Assembly (NCBI GenBank): GCA_023458555.1
Contig: JAEWYS010000004.1
Span: 433,590 to 497,589, forward strand
Source: Bacteroidota bacterium
GTDB lineage: Bacteria > Bacteroidota > Bacteroidia > Cytophagales > Cytophagaceae
Length of the DNA: 64,000 nucleotides
Reading direction: 5' to 3'
Positions 18,640 to 27,332 of this stretch are shown piece after piece; the first letter of the stretch is position 1; the number at the start of each line of letters is the position of its first letter. A program made the position numbers and the translations under genes. Under the pieces are notes generated by a model. That model was not told the origin of the DNA and did no database searches. It worked only from the letters and a program-made list of their open reading frames with translations.

Positions 18640-19346
18640 TTCAATTATATAGTACTGAAAACAAGAGCTCTTAAATAAATGGCAATTAATCAGCCGCGCT
18701 TTTCCTCTCTGACGCTTCTTTCAAACATAGTAATGTGCTCTTCTTTTTTACATGACAGTGGCATGAAAAGGAAGCAAATCCCGTTATACCACCTGTCATT
18801 GCGGAAAATTTCACATCAAACATGTTTTTTAGACACATCAATATTCCATATAATTACACTATTTAAAATAAATCTATTTAAAAACAGTTCAAATATATTG
18901 CATACGGATCACAGAAGCAAGATTATAAAATTTCGTACCTGATAAAATGTCAATTAATTACACAAAAACAGCATCGAACATTCCCAAAAAAACCAAGGAA
19001 TAATGCCACAATTGTTATCCATTTCAGACGAGCAGTCAGCAGAAAAAATACATTAAAAAATCATATAGATTGTTTTTATAGTCATATCCGAAAACAGTGC
19101 AACAGATGCCAGTGAAAAAATATATCCATTGGAAGAAACTGAATCCTTGCTCAATGCAAAAAAGTTGGGAAATCTGAGGGAAGGAACAGGCTTCGGAAAC
19201 CTCAGCCATCAAAAAATTCAGAATTCACACCTCAATATCAGCAAGTTGACTTAGATAATCAAAGACACTCACAGATGTGAGTTACTATTAAAACGCGCAC
19301 TATTATCAGCCTATCTTTACTAAAGACCAGAGCCTTTTCAGCGCAA
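18640..19346. other. AT-rich intergenic region without a recognised gene
   Basis: Over 700 bp between dxs and the T9SS operon. There is no ATG-started frame of note. A 60-codon open frame without a start codon runs through 19060-19255 and may be chance or a remnant. I see no tRNA, repeat array or clear promoter. Confidence 0.5.
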
Positions 19347-21257
19347 TTACTCAAAGACTACGCCGGTCAATGCACGTACTTCCCGCACAATAGCTTCGGC
19401 ATCGTATCCGCACTCTCTGTGTAGCTCAGCCTGCTCTCCATGCTCTACAATACGATCCGGAATCCCCAGACGGACCACACGGGCATGCAAATCATTGTCT
19501 GCCATAAATTCCAGCACCGCGCTGCCAAATCCACCCTGCAGACAGCCATCCTCCACCGTTATGATTTTACCAAACCGTCTGAATATCATACGAAGCATCT
19601 CTTCATCAAGGGGTTTGGCAAAACGCATATCAAAATGAGCAGGGCGGAGATCTTCGGCTGCCAGTTTTTTCAATGCATCCGCGACATAGTTTCCGACATG
19701 ACCGAGACTAAGAATAGCCACCTCTTCACCATCGCAAAGCATTCTGCCTACGCCTACCGGAATTTCTTCAAACGGAGTACGCCAGTCCGGCATTACTCCC
19801 TGTCCTCTCGGATACCGGATGGTAAAAGGACCCTGATCATCCAGCTGGGCAGTGTACATCATATTACGCAGCTCCTTTTCATTCATCGGAGCTGCCACGA
19901 TCATATTGGGGATACAGCGCATATAGGCTATATCATAGGCTCCATGATGGGTCGGCCCGTCTGCTCCGGCTACACCGGCTCTGTCCAGACAAAAAACGAC
20001 ATTAAGCTTCTGAAGGCACACATCATGAATTACCTGATCATACGCACGCTGCATAAAGCTGCTATAGATATTACAAAACGGAATCAGGCCCTGTGTAGCC
20101 AGTCCCGCAGAAAAAGTCACGGCATGCTGTTCGGCTATACCGACATCAAAGGCTCTGTCCGGCAGCTCCTTCATCATAATATTCAGCGAAGACCCGGAAG
20201 GCATTGCCGGAGTAATGCCCATAATTTTAGGGTTTACTTTTGCAAGCTCTACAAGCGAATGCCCGAATACATCCTGATATCTGGGCGGCTGAGGCTCGTT
20301 ATAGCTGGTTTTACGGATTTCTCCGGTCAGCTTGTCAAATTTGCCCGGAGCATGCCACAGCGTCTGATTCTTCTCGGCCAGTGCAAAACCTTTTCCTTTT
20401 TTGGTAATGCAGTGAAGAATCTTTGGCCCGGGAATATTTTTCAGATCACGGAATATCTTTACAAGATGATCAATATCATGTCCGTCAACCGGACCAAAAT
20501 AACGGATTTTCAGTGATTCAAACAGATTGCTGTGCTTGAGCAGATAGGTTTTGACAGCTCCTTCTATTTTAGAGACGATCGACTGGGCATTCGGCCCGAA
20601 ACGGCTGATTTTTCCCAGCACCTTCCATACATCATCCTTTACCCGGTTGTAGGTATGGGAAGTCGTAATGTCCACAAGATAGTCTTTCAGCGCCCCGACA
20701 TTGGGGTCTATCGCCATACAGTTATCATTCAGGACAATGAGCAGATTGGTATTGGTCACACCGGCATGATTCATTGCCTCAAAAGCCATTCCTGCGGTAA
20801 GCGCTCCATCCCCGATTACGGCAATATGCTGCCTGTCATGGGCATTCAGATATCCGGAAGCAACAGCCATACCCAGGGCAGCAGATACAGACGTTGAGCT
20901 ATGTCCGACTCCGAATGCATCAAACTCGCTTTCGGAGCGCTTGGGAAAACCGGAAAGCCCTTTGTATTGTCTGTTTGTATGAAATTTTTCTCTCCTTCCT
21001 GTGAGAATTTTGTGACCATATGCCTGATGGCCTACGTCCCAGACAAGCTGATCATTGGGCGTATTAAACACATAATGCAAGGCCACAGTAAGCTCAACGA
21101 CTCCCAGGCTGGCCGAAAAATGGCCGCCATAGACCGATACATGATCAATAATATACTGCCGCAACTCTTCACAGAGCTGATACAGCTCCGTCTCTTCCAA
21201 TTTTCTCAGATCTGAAACAGAATTTATTGTGGCAAGTTTCTTCCCGGGCTTTATCAA
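19347..21257 (-). CDS. dxs: 1-deoxy-D-xylulose-5-phosphate synthase
   Basis: A 636-residue thiamine-diphosphate enzyme that condenses pyruvate and glyceraldehyde 3-phosphate, the first step of the MEP isoprenoid pathway. VWDVGHQAYGHK (about 72-83) and the ThDP/Mg motif GDGALTAG (149-156) through NDNCMAIDPN are intact. The pyrimidine-binding domain has RAGVAGADGPTHHGAYD, and the C-terminal transketolase domain has EDGCLQGGFGSAVLEF. The length is typical. It is a single gene, divergent from scpA with a 194-bp shared upstream region that contains a possible TATATTTG -7 box on the minus strand at 21326-21333. Confidence 0.97.
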   Translation of the reverse strand: MIKPGKKLATINSVSDLRKLEETELYQLCEELRQYIIDHVSVYGGHFSASLGVVELTVALHYVFNTPNDQLVWDVGHQAYGHKILTGRREKFHTNRQYKGLSGFPKRSESEFDAFGVGHSSTSVSAALGMAVASGYLNAHDRQHIAVIGDGALTAGMAFEAMNHAGVTNTNLLIVLNDNCMAIDPNVGALKDYLVDITTSHTYNRVKDDVWKVLGKISRFGPNAQSIVSKIEGAVKTYLLKHSNLFESLKIRYFGPVDGHDIDHLVKIFRDLKNIPGPKILHCITKKGKGFALAEKNQTLWHAPGKFDKLTGEIRKTSYNEPQPPRYQDVFGHSLVELAKVNPKIMGITPAMPSGSSLNIMMKELPDRAFDVGIAEQHAVTFSAGLATQGLIPFCNIYSSFMQRAYDQVIHDVCLQKLNVVFCLDRAGVAGADGPTHHGAYDIAYMRCIPNMIVAAPMNEKELRNMMYTAQLDDQGPFTIRYPRGQGVMPDWRTPFEEIPVGVGRMLCDGEEVAILSLGHVGNYVADALKKLAAEDLRPAHFDMRFAKPLDEEMLRMIFRRFGKIITVEDGCLQGGFGSAVLEFMADNDLHARVVRLGIPDRIVEHGEQAELHRECGYDAEAIVREVRALTGVVFE

Positions 21258-21451
21258 TTTCTTAATGATCAGTGGTTGCTCAACTATTCAATAACACGAA
21301 ATGGCCGTAAATGATTTATCGGGGGCAAATATACGAATTTTCCACAATCTTTTAATTTTCCACATATGCTTGTGGGTAACTCAGAAGGTTTTGTGGAAAC
21401 AATTAAAGGCCACGCTCAGCAAAAGGCCCGGTATTGCGTTAACTTTACATT

Positions 21452-22219
21452 GTGAGCTTTGAAATACAATTACCGCTTTTCCAGGGTCCGTTTGACCTGC
21501 TGCTATTCTTTATAGAGCGGGATGAGCTGGATATACATGATATTCCGATATCTAAGATCACCAATGATTTTCTGGATTATCTCAGGCATCTGGAACGTCT
21601 TGAGATCGATGTGGCCTCCGAGTTTATCCTCGTAGCCTCTTCGCTCATGCGTATCAAGGCAAAAATGCTGATTCCCCGGCCCCAGCTGGATGATCAGGGC
21701 AATGAAATCGATCCCAGAGAGGAGCTTGTGGCTCATCTTATTGAATATAAGAAATATAAATCGGTCATATCCGAGCTTTCTCAAATGGAAGAAGACAGAG
21801 CTTCCAGAGTTCAGCGCGGAAATATTCTGAAAGAGATAAAGAAGCTTTCTGAGGTAAATAATGTGGAGTATGAGCTACAGCATCTTGATCTGTACCGGCT
21901 TTTGAAGGTATATGAACGGGTGCTGAACCGGTTTACCGAAGAGCAGAACAAGCCCAAGCATTTTGTCGAGCAATACCCTTATACCATTGAGCAGCAAAAA
22001 GAATATATCCTGCAACGGATTTCGGGAAAGCAACGGGTTTCTTTTGCAGATATCATCAATGACAACAACCACAAGATTGCGGTAGTCTACAACTTCCTCT
22101 CAATTCTTGAGCTGCTGCAGCTGCATCTGATCCGCATCCATATAGGACAGGGTTACAACAACTTCTGGATTGAAGAATATGATGAAGCCTCCCAGCCGGA
22201 GGCGGTAGGCGAAGCATAA
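21452..22219 (+). CDS. scpA: Segregation and condensation protein A
   Basis: A 255-residue kleisin of the SMC-ScpAB complex, acting in chromosome segregation. The N-terminal FQGPFDLLLFFIERDELDIHDIPISKIT block and YKKYKSV region are diagnostic. The C-terminal winged-helix part (FADIINDNNHKIAVVYNFLSILELLQL) contacts the SMC head. The start is GTG (first residue Met by initiation), giving the standard SFEIQLPLFQGPFDLL end. TAACTTTA lies only five bases before the GTG, so the mRNA may be leaderless; this is inference. Confidence 0.93.
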   Translation: MSFEIQLPLFQGPFDLLLFFIERDELDIHDIPISKITNDFLDYLRHLERLEIDVASEFILVASSLMRIKAKMLIPRPQLDDQGNEIDPREELVAHLIEYKKYKSVISELSQMEEDRASRVQRGNILKEIKKLSEVNNVEYELQHLDLYRLLKVYERVLNRFTEEQNKPKHFVEQYPYTIEQQKEYILQRISGKQRVSFADIINDNNHKIAVVYNFLSILELLQLHLIRIHIGQGYNNFWIEEYDEASQPEAVGEA

Positions 22220-22243
22220 AAACCCCGAGAAAACCGGGGCTTT
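22219..22243. terminator. Bidirectional terminator between scpA and ndk
   Basis: CCCCG, a seven-base loop and CGGGG at 22223-22239. On the minus strand it is followed by TTTTTA, which suits ndk; on the plus strand by CTTTACT, which suits scpA. Confidence 0.75.
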
Positions 22244-22282
22244 ACTATACTGTCTGACAGCCCGGAATACCGGACTCCAAAA

Positions 22283-22702
22283 CTAGAATCTTTCCAGGGC
22301 AGAGAAAAAGAATGATGCTTCGATCGCAGCATTTTCATCCGAATCCGAGCCATGCACCGCATTGGCCTCGATAGAGCGCGCAAACAGCTTGCGGATAGTT
22401 CCCTCATCTGCTTTGGAAGGATCGGTCGCACCAATCAGCTTCCTGAAATCTGCCACTGCATTTTCCTTCTCAAGAACCAGCGCCACTATATGACCGGAAG
22501 ACATATACCTTTTCAGATCATTGTAAAAAGGTCTTTCCTTGTGCACTTCGTAAAATTCGCCTGCACGCTCTTCTGAAAGCTTTGTCATTTTCATGGCCGT
22601 AATCCGGAAGCCCGCTCCTTCGATCATCTTCAGAATTGCTCCGGAATGTCCGTCCTTCACCGCGTCCGGTTTAATCATGCTAAACGTCTTGTTTCCTGAC
22701 AT
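22283..22702 (-). CDS. ndk: Nucleoside diphosphate kinase
   Basis: A 139-residue enzyme that balances nucleoside triphosphates by ping-pong phosphate transfer. TFSMIKPDAVKDG (about 6-18) and the active-site His117 in NAVHGSDS are intact, and the length is standard. It is divergent from nrnA and convergent with scpA. Confidence 0.96.
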   Translation of the reverse strand: MSGNKTFSMIKPDAVKDGHSGAILKMIEGAGFRITAMKMTKLSEERAGEFYEVHKERPFYNDLKRYMSSGHIVALVLEKENAVADFRKLIGATDPSKADEGTIRKLFARSIEANAVHGSDSDENAAIEASFFFSALERF

Positions 22703-22821
22703 AGTAGTATTTTGTATGGTAATACGTTAAATTAAAACTGGCTGCAAAAATAACTACTTTTACAACAAATATATCTCCCTGCTGAACTTTAATCACAGAA
22801 TAAAGGTTTGACTGATTCGTT

Positions 22822-22851
22822 TTGTTTTTAAGCAAAAACTTTTCACTTTTG
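22822..22851 (+). promoter_or_regulatory. Bacteroidota-type promoter of nrnA
   Basis: A TTG (22822-22824) is followed after exactly 19 nt by CACTTTTG (22844-22851), close to the consensus TTG-N19-TAnnTTTG. It sits about 20 bp before the proposed TTG start codon of nrnA. Confidence 0.5.
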
Positions 22852-22872
22852 CTTTTTAAAAATCGAATATAA

Positions 22873-23934
22873 TTGACCTCAGGAAGAGCATTCGTACAAG
22901 AACTGAATGAGTTAAAAGATCTGCTGAATTCCCCGAAAAAGATCATCATTACCACTCATCACAAGCCGGACGCGGACGCACTTGGTTCATCACTGGCCAT
23001 GTGGGGCTATCTTCGCAAAAAAAACCATCAGGTATCCGTCATAACTCCCACTGATTATCCGGGATTTTTAAAATGGATGCACGGTGAAGACGAAGTAATT
23101 ATATTCAACGAAGGAAGAGAGGAAGAGGCGGCAAAGCTCGTAGAAGAAGCGGACCTGGTATTTTGCCTTGATTTCAATGCATTGAGCCGGATCAATGAGC
23201 TGGGCGAGATTATCCGTAATGCGCCTGCAAAAAAAATACTGATTGACCATCATCTTGAGCCGGAAGATTTTGCCACCCTTTCATTTTCTGACACCTCTGC
23301 TGCCGCAACCTGTGTTCTTATTTATAAGATAATTGTCGGCCTTGGTGACAAGTCTCTGCTGGATACCTGCATCGGGGAGTGCATATATGCCGGAATCATG
23401 ACAGACACCGGCTCCTTCAGACATCCCAGCACCAACAAAGAGGTGCATCTTATTATTGCCGAGCTGATCAATCTCGCTGTTGACATCTCCAGCATACACA
23501 GGCTTATCTACGACAACAACTCCGAAAGCAAGCTGCGTTTTCTGGGGCATGCGCTTTTAAACAAAATGGTAGTTATGCCTGAAGACAGGACTGCCTATAT
23601 AGCTATTTCCGCCAAAGAGCTGGAGGAATATGACTCGCAAAACGGCGACACAGAAGGATTGGTCAATTTTGCACTATCTGTAGATAATGTGGTCTTCGCA
23701 GCTGTAATTATCGAACGTACGGAAAGTGTCAAGATCTCTTTCCGGTCCAAAGGAGATTTCAGCGCCAATGAATTTGCCAGAAAGCATTTTCACGGCGGCG
23801 GACACAAGAATGCCGCAGGCGGACGTTCTGATCTGTCTCTTGATGATACGGTAGCCGAGTTTCGGAAACTTGTGCATGAAGAATACTCCACCGAGCTCAA
23901 TACCATAAAGCTGACTGACCGGGGCAGCTGCTAA
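22873..23934 (+). CDS. nrnA: DHH-family bifunctional oligoribonuclease/PAP phosphatase (NrnA-like)
   Basis: A 353-residue DHH/DHHA1 phosphoesterase. The DHH domain shows THHKPDADALGSSLAM, the catalytic LIDHH and a metal-binding DTGSFRHPST block. DHHA1 ends with HGGGHKNAAGG. Family members degrade nano-RNAs and dephosphorylate 3'-phosphoadenosine 5'-phosphate. The frame has a TAA immediately upstream and no ATG before the domain, so the start is most likely the TTG at 22873, which is unusual. It leads a same-strand run with the FKBP and coiled-coil genes. Confidence 0.88.
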   Translation: MTSGRAFVQELNELKDLLNSPKKIIITTHHKPDADALGSSLAMWGYLRKKNHQVSVITPTDYPGFLKWMHGEDEVIIFNEGREEEAAKLVEEADLVFCLDFNALSRINELGEIIRNAPAKKILIDHHLEPEDFATLSFSDTSAAATCVLIYKIIVGLGDKSLLDTCIGECIYAGIMTDTGSFRHPSTNKEVHLIIAELINLAVDISSIHRLIYDNNSESKLRFLGHALLNKMVVMPEDRTAYIAISAKELEEYDSQNGDTEGLVNFALSVDNVVFAAVIIERTESVKISFRSKGDFSANEFARKHFHGGGHKNAAGGRSDLSLDDTVAEFRKLVHEEYSTELNTIKLTDRGSC

Positions 23935-24006
23935 AAGCTTCCTCGGGAAAAAGCATCTTCTCTGGAATTATTTGCGTACTTGCCTGTACATTATTCTCAT
24001 TGACGC

Positions 24007-24441
24007 ATGCAACTATATAGCATTTTATTTTTAGCCCTGCTCAGCTCCCTCTCTGTAGCTGCCCAAAAGCAGGATACCTTATACACAGACACCGGACTTA
24101 AGTACCTGAGCATACACAAAGGCAAGGGCAGCCGGATCAGAGAAGGTCAGATTCTACGGATATATTATACCGGCAAGCTCAGTGACGGAACGGTTTTTGA
24201 CTCCAATCTCCGCCACAGACCTTTAAAGATCAGGGCAGGATCCGGCGAGCTGATCGAGGGCTGGGAAGAGGGCTTGTTGCTGATGAAACCAAGGGAAAAA
24301 GGAATTCTCTGGATTCCTGCTCATCTCGGGTATGGTTCTGAAGGAATTCCTGACCCTGACAATCCTTCGGTATATATTATTCCTCCAGACTCGGATCTGA
24401 TTTTTGAAATTGAAATCCTGGAAGTGTACAAAAGCAGGTGA
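24007..24441 (+). CDS. Exported FKBP-type peptidyl-prolyl isomerase
   Basis: A 144-residue protein: a signal peptide (SILFLALLSSLSVAAQ, about 5-20) and one FKBP domain (about 28-142). It has the family pocket residues in ILRIYYTGKLSDGTVFDSN, GSGELIEGWEEGLLLMKPREKG and HLGYGSEG. It helps fold proteins in the periplasm or envelope, which suits a cell exporting many large T9SS substrates. It is 72 bp after nrnA, so co-transcription is likely. Confidence 0.9.
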   Translation: MQLYSILFLALLSSLSVAAQKQDTLYTDTGLKYLSIHKGKGSRIREGQILRIYYTGKLSDGTVFDSNLRHRPLKIRAGSGELIEGWEEGLLLMKPREKGILWIPAHLGYGSEGIPDPDNPSVYIIPPDSDLIFEIEILEVYKSR

Positions 24442-24532
24442 CCAACCTTAAATTCAACCACCAAAGAAAGCAACTCTTGACGGATAAATTCGTATCCCGT
24501 ACCTGAGCATCATAATTTAAGCCTTACTCCTT

Positions 24533-25234
24533 ATGAAGAAATCTTTTATCGTATCCTTTCTCCTTCTTTTCAGTATTGCCTGCTTCGCACAAAAAATACT
24601 CATTCAGGAAGGCAGCGAAATTGTTGACAATATTCAACGAACAGGACTCTATACCATTATCAAGCTGGATAACAAAATAGTGGAAAAAGCCTGGGAAAAG
24701 AAACTCAAAAATTTCGGAAAAGTTCAGAGCTCCAAGGGTGTATTGAGCATTACCGGAGCAGAGGTCCCCGGTGTCACTTCAAAACCGGGACAGGTATACT
24801 CCAAAGTGCTAAAAACCAAAGATGGCGCCAAGGTATGGTGGGCAATCGATCTTGGTTCATCCTTTGTAAGCACATCGGAAGGCGGGAGCTCGTACAGGGC
24901 GGCTTCTCAGATTCTGACCGACTTTGCCGCCGAATGCTACAGAGATGACATTAACAAAGAAATTGCCGATGCGGAAAAAGCGCTTTCAAAGACTATAAAA
25001 GACCATGAAAAAAACATTAAGGAAGGCGAAAACCTTGTCAGCTCGGTAGAAAAAAACAAGCAGGAAAAGATAAACCTCGAAAACAAGCTGAAAGAGAATG
25101 CCGAAGATCTGAAAAGGCTGGAAAAAGAAATTCAGCAAAACAAATCAGATCAGGAAAGAAGCCGGAACGACGTCTCCAAAATGAAGGAAGCTGTAGAAGT
25201 CGTCAAAAACAAGCTCAATCAGATAGGAAAGTAA
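24533..25234 (+). CDS. Exported protein with C-terminal coiled coil, function unknown
   Basis: A 233-residue protein with a signal peptide (FIVSFLLLFSIACFAQ, about 4-19). Then comes a small globular region (about 20-140) and a long charged coiled coil (about 145-230) with heptad patterns rich in Lys and Glu (ENKLKENAEDLKRLEKEIQQ). There are no enzyme motifs and I do not recognise a named family. It is third in the nrnA run and followed by a strong terminator. Confidence 0.75.
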   Translation: MKKSFIVSFLLLFSIACFAQKILIQEGSEIVDNIQRTGLYTIIKLDNKIVEKAWEKKLKNFGKVQSSKGVLSITGAEVPGVTSKPGQVYSKVLKTKDGAKVWWAIDLGSSFVSTSEGGSSYRAASQILTDFAAECYRDDINKEIADAEKALSKTIKDHEKNIKEGENLVSSVEKNKQEKINLENKLKENAEDLKRLEKEIQQNKSDQERSRNDVSKMKEAVEVVKNKLNQIGK

Positions 25235-25254
25235 TATTACACCTCTCTTTTTTC

Positions 25255-25297
25255 AAAAAAGTCCTCATTAGCATTCTAATGAAGGACTTTTTTATTT
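25255..25297 (+). terminator. Intrinsic terminator after the coiled-coil gene
   Basis: GTCCT plus CATTAG pairs with CTAATG plus AGGAC with one bulged base (25261-25286), flanked by A-run and T-run (CTTTTTTATTTTT). Confidence 0.85.
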
Positions 25298-25379
25298 TTC
25301 ATTACCCATATACACTCCTATCAATCAATATTATAGAAAATTATTATAAATATTTTCGACAAATATTACAAGCAAATCA

Positions 25380-25409
25380 TTGACTTTATAAAGACGTTTA
25401 TTAACTTCG
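25380..25409 (+). promoter_or_regulatory. Bacteroidota-type promoter of a small RNA candidate
   Basis: TTG at 25380-25382, exactly 19 nt, then TAACTTCG at 25402-25409 (seven of eight to TAnnTTTG). No start codon follows before the terminator, so it does not serve a normal gene. Confidence 0.55.
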
Positions 25410-25413
25410 GGAC

Positions 25414-25522
25414 AAGTTTAACAATTACACCTGTTACAATTTATTAAGTTTATTTTTTTTGCTTAACCTAATTTTTTAATCTGTCAGGGATAGTTTTATT
25501 GAAACTATCCCTGATTTTTTTT
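25414..25522 (+). ncRNA. Candidate small RNA of about 110 nt
   Basis: This is a segment bounded by a good promoter and a perfect terminator hairpin. The 13-bp stem TCAGGGATAGTTT/AAACTATCCCTGA at 25484-25514 is followed by eight Ts. No ATG lies in the transcript, and it sits between the terminator of the coiled-coil gene and DUF3127. The 5' part is AU-rich with little structure, as in trans-acting sRNAs. The family is unknown. The start is inferred from the promoter (about 5 nt after the -7 box). Confidence 0.5.
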
Positions 25523-25642
25523 AGCAGCTCAAACAGGCCGCCACAGCTTTCCCGGCAGGCCGGCTTCCTCTGTCACATCCTCAAAAATTCTGTCTCTTTC
25601 ATAGATTTTCATTACCTTGCGGATTGAATAAAACTAACACGA

Positions 25643-25993
25643 ATGGAAATAAGCGGCACTATCATCAAAATGCTCCCTCTGCAATCCGGAACAGGAAAGA
25701 ACGGAGAGTGGAAAAAACAGGACTTTATTATTGAAACAGGCTCACAATATCCGAAAAAGGTTTGCATCACGATGTGGGGAGACAAAATAGACCAGTTTGC
25801 TCTGAGTGAAGGCCAGCAGGTTACAGCCTCTATCGAGGTCGAAAGCCGCGAATTTAACGGCCGCTGGTACACCGATGTAAAAGTATGGAAAGTGCAGAAG
25901 CAGGAAGGAAATTCTTCCGCCACTCCGGGCAATGACAGCTCGCCCGAGGTAAGCACGTTCTTCAATGAAGAGGATGACTCGCTTCCTTTCTAA
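25643..25993 (+). CDS. DUF3127 protein (OB-fold-like, possible ssDNA binding)
   Basis: A 116-residue protein. Residues 1-90 match the Bacteroidota DUF3127 domain: MEISGTIIKMLPLQSGTGKNG, KKQDFIIETGSQYPKKVC, WGDKIDQF and ESREFNGRWYTDVKVWKV. The acidic tail ends EEDDSLPF, like the C-terminal peptide of single-stranded DNA-binding proteins (DDDLPF type), which recruits repair and replication partners. The role is inferred; no experiment is known to me. It is a single gene with its own terminator. Confidence 0.85.
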   Translation: MEISGTIIKMLPLQSGTGKNGEWKKQDFIIETGSQYPKKVCITMWGDKIDQFALSEGQQVTASIEVESREFNGRWYTDVKVWKVQKQEGNSSATPGNDSSPEVSTFFNEEDDSLPF

Positions 25994-26003
25994 AAATATG
26001 TAA

Positions 26004-26046
26004 AGCCGGCAGGATCCTTTTCATTTCTCCTGCCGGCTCTTTTTCT
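26004..26046 (+). terminator. Terminator after DUF3127
   Basis: Perfect 11-bp stem AGCCGGCAGGA/TCCTGCCGGCT (26004-26014 with 26028-26038) followed by CTTTTTCTTT. Confidence 0.85.
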
Positions 26047-26077
26047 TTATAGCTGTTCAGTCAAGCAGCTTCTGCTT

Positions 26078-26260
26078 TTACATAAACTTGCTTACTTCAG
26101 CTGGCGATGCAAATTCACGGTCGGGTAAGTTAAACATTCCGCCAACCACTTCCATATCTGCTCCGTTTTCTACTGCTTTGCAGATCAAATGATTTCTCTT
26201 TGCCGGATAACTTACACCTTTCAGGTATTTTTGCAATTCTATCGGATTCAACCCTTCCAT
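26078..26260 (-). CDS. DUF2795 protein
   Basis: A 60-residue protein with the DUF2795 pattern NPIELQKYLKGVSYPAKRNHL, then ENGADMEVVGGMFNLPDREFASPAEVSKFM. These are small proteins of unknown function found across bacteria. It is complete, and the start at 26260 matches the family N-terminus. It is convergent with DUF3127. Confidence 0.85.
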   Translation of the reverse strand: MEGLNPIELQKYLKGVSYPAKRNHLICKAVENGADMEVVGGMFNLPDREFASPAEVSKFM

Positions 26261-26432
26261 AAACTTCCCTTTCTCCTTTTTTAATTAGAAATTCAACTTA
26301 TACTCTTACCTTAAAAACCAACAAGGATTTTTTTTAGTTTCCTTTTTCCTCAAAGCCCGGATATTCCCCCTAAACAAGTTTAAGAACCTGCGAATTATAT
26401 ATATGTAATCAGGCTATTAAGTGAAGTTGATC

Positions 26433-26579
26433 ATGAGAAGAAGATTAAGAAAACGGCTGGAAAATCAGCTTTCGGGGAAGAAAAAAAATCATCAGAAAGC
26501 CTACAGCCATCCTTCCGAGAGAGCCCGGGAAATGGAAATGAATACGAAGCTGAAAGAGTATATATCTGAAAAGTTCTGA
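26433..26579 (+). CDS. 48-residue basic protein
   Basis: The ATG at 26433 opens a 48-codon frame that ends at 26579, beginning MRRRLRKRLENQL and ending TKLKEYISEKF. It is strongly basic and probably helical. A perfect two-block terminator follows 25 bp later, which is the main reason to accept the gene. The family is not recognised; nucleic-acid binding is a guess from charge only. Confidence 0.5.
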   Translation: MRRRLRKRLENQLSGKKKNHQKAYSHPSERAREMEMNTKLKEYISEKF

Positions 26580-26603
26580 CAGAATTTATGTAAGCACTCT
26601 TAT

Positions 26604-26652
26604 AATCCTGTTCGTTCTGCAGCTATTTTCAGAACGTACAGGATTGTTTTTC
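26604..26652 (+). terminator. Terminator after the 48-aa gene
   Basis: AATCCTG and CGTTCTG (26604-26619) pair with CAGAACG and CAGGATT (26630-26645), followed by GTTTTT. Confidence 0.8.
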
Positions 26653-26932
26653 TCAGGGGAAAAGCGTATACCATAATATATCTTGGGCTCGCTTGAGCCT
26701 AAAAATTAGAACTGGAGGATTAGACAGGCAAATAATAAGCAAAATCTTCTAAACTGATTTTGCTTATTAGGGGAGTGAGACAGTCTGACAGTCATGAATT
26801 CAACTTCCTTGTCGTAACTCATTCGTTTGTCGAAAACAGGAAAATTTGCCTCAGTGGCGGAATATGGGAATTATGACTCAACTATGGATTTATTTAAATT
26901 GTGGCAGAGAATTTTATCCAATTCTACCCTAA

Positions 26933-27331
26933 ATGGAAAATTACATTCACGTTTTAAAATCCAAGATTCATCGTTGTACGGTTACCCAGGCAGAACTGGA
27001 CTATTTCGGTAGCATTACCGTAGATGAAGTATTACTGAAAGCAGCCAATATTGCTCCTTATGAAAAAGTACTCATTACGAATATGAGCAATGGGAACCGC
27101 CTCGAGACCTACACTCTGAAGGGGGAAGCCAATTCGGGTGTAGTATGCCTGAACGGTCCTTCGGCTCATCTGGTATCTCCCGGTGACGAAATACTTATCA
27201 TGGCATTTTCCATGATACCGGAACAAAACGCGCACTTAGTCAACCCTAAGGTCGTTTTTCCTGATAGCCAGAACCGAATTGCAAAGTCTACGATGCTGGA
27301 ACAGGATTTTATAGCTCCGGGAAATCTGTAG
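26933..27331 (+). CDS. panD: Aspartate 1-decarboxylase-like pyruvoyl enzyme
   Basis: A 132-residue protein of the PanD family, which turns L-aspartate into beta-alanine. The self-cleavage site is intact: YFGSITVD, giving a pyruvoyl group at Ser27. The active-site Lys of KSKIHR (about 11) and the Arg and Tyr of GNRLETY (about 56 and 60) are present. The block normally close to NGAAARLVQPGD reads NGPSAHLVSPGDE, so it is divergent. It is one base from a GNAT gene and faces a P450 operon, not panB/panC, so a role in a secondary pathway is possible; it could still be the cell's pantothenate enzyme. A 353-bp gap before it shows no other gene. Confidence 0.85.
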   Translation: MENYIHVLKSKIHRCTVTQAELDYFGSITVDEVLLKAANIAPYEKVLITNMSNGNRLETYTLKGEANSGVVCLNGPSAHLVSPGDEILIMAFSMIPEQNAHLVNPKVVFPDSQNRIAKSTMLEQDFIAPGNL

Positions 27332-27332
27332 T

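Noticed and set aside
19060..19255. Open stretch of about 60 codons between dxs and the type B operon as a gene
   Set aside because: No start codon, no upstream promoter, no recognised similarity.
26827..27012. 61-codon frame overlapping the start of the panD-like gene
   Set aside because: Starts with TTG, overlaps a clear family gene in another frame and has no conserved pattern.
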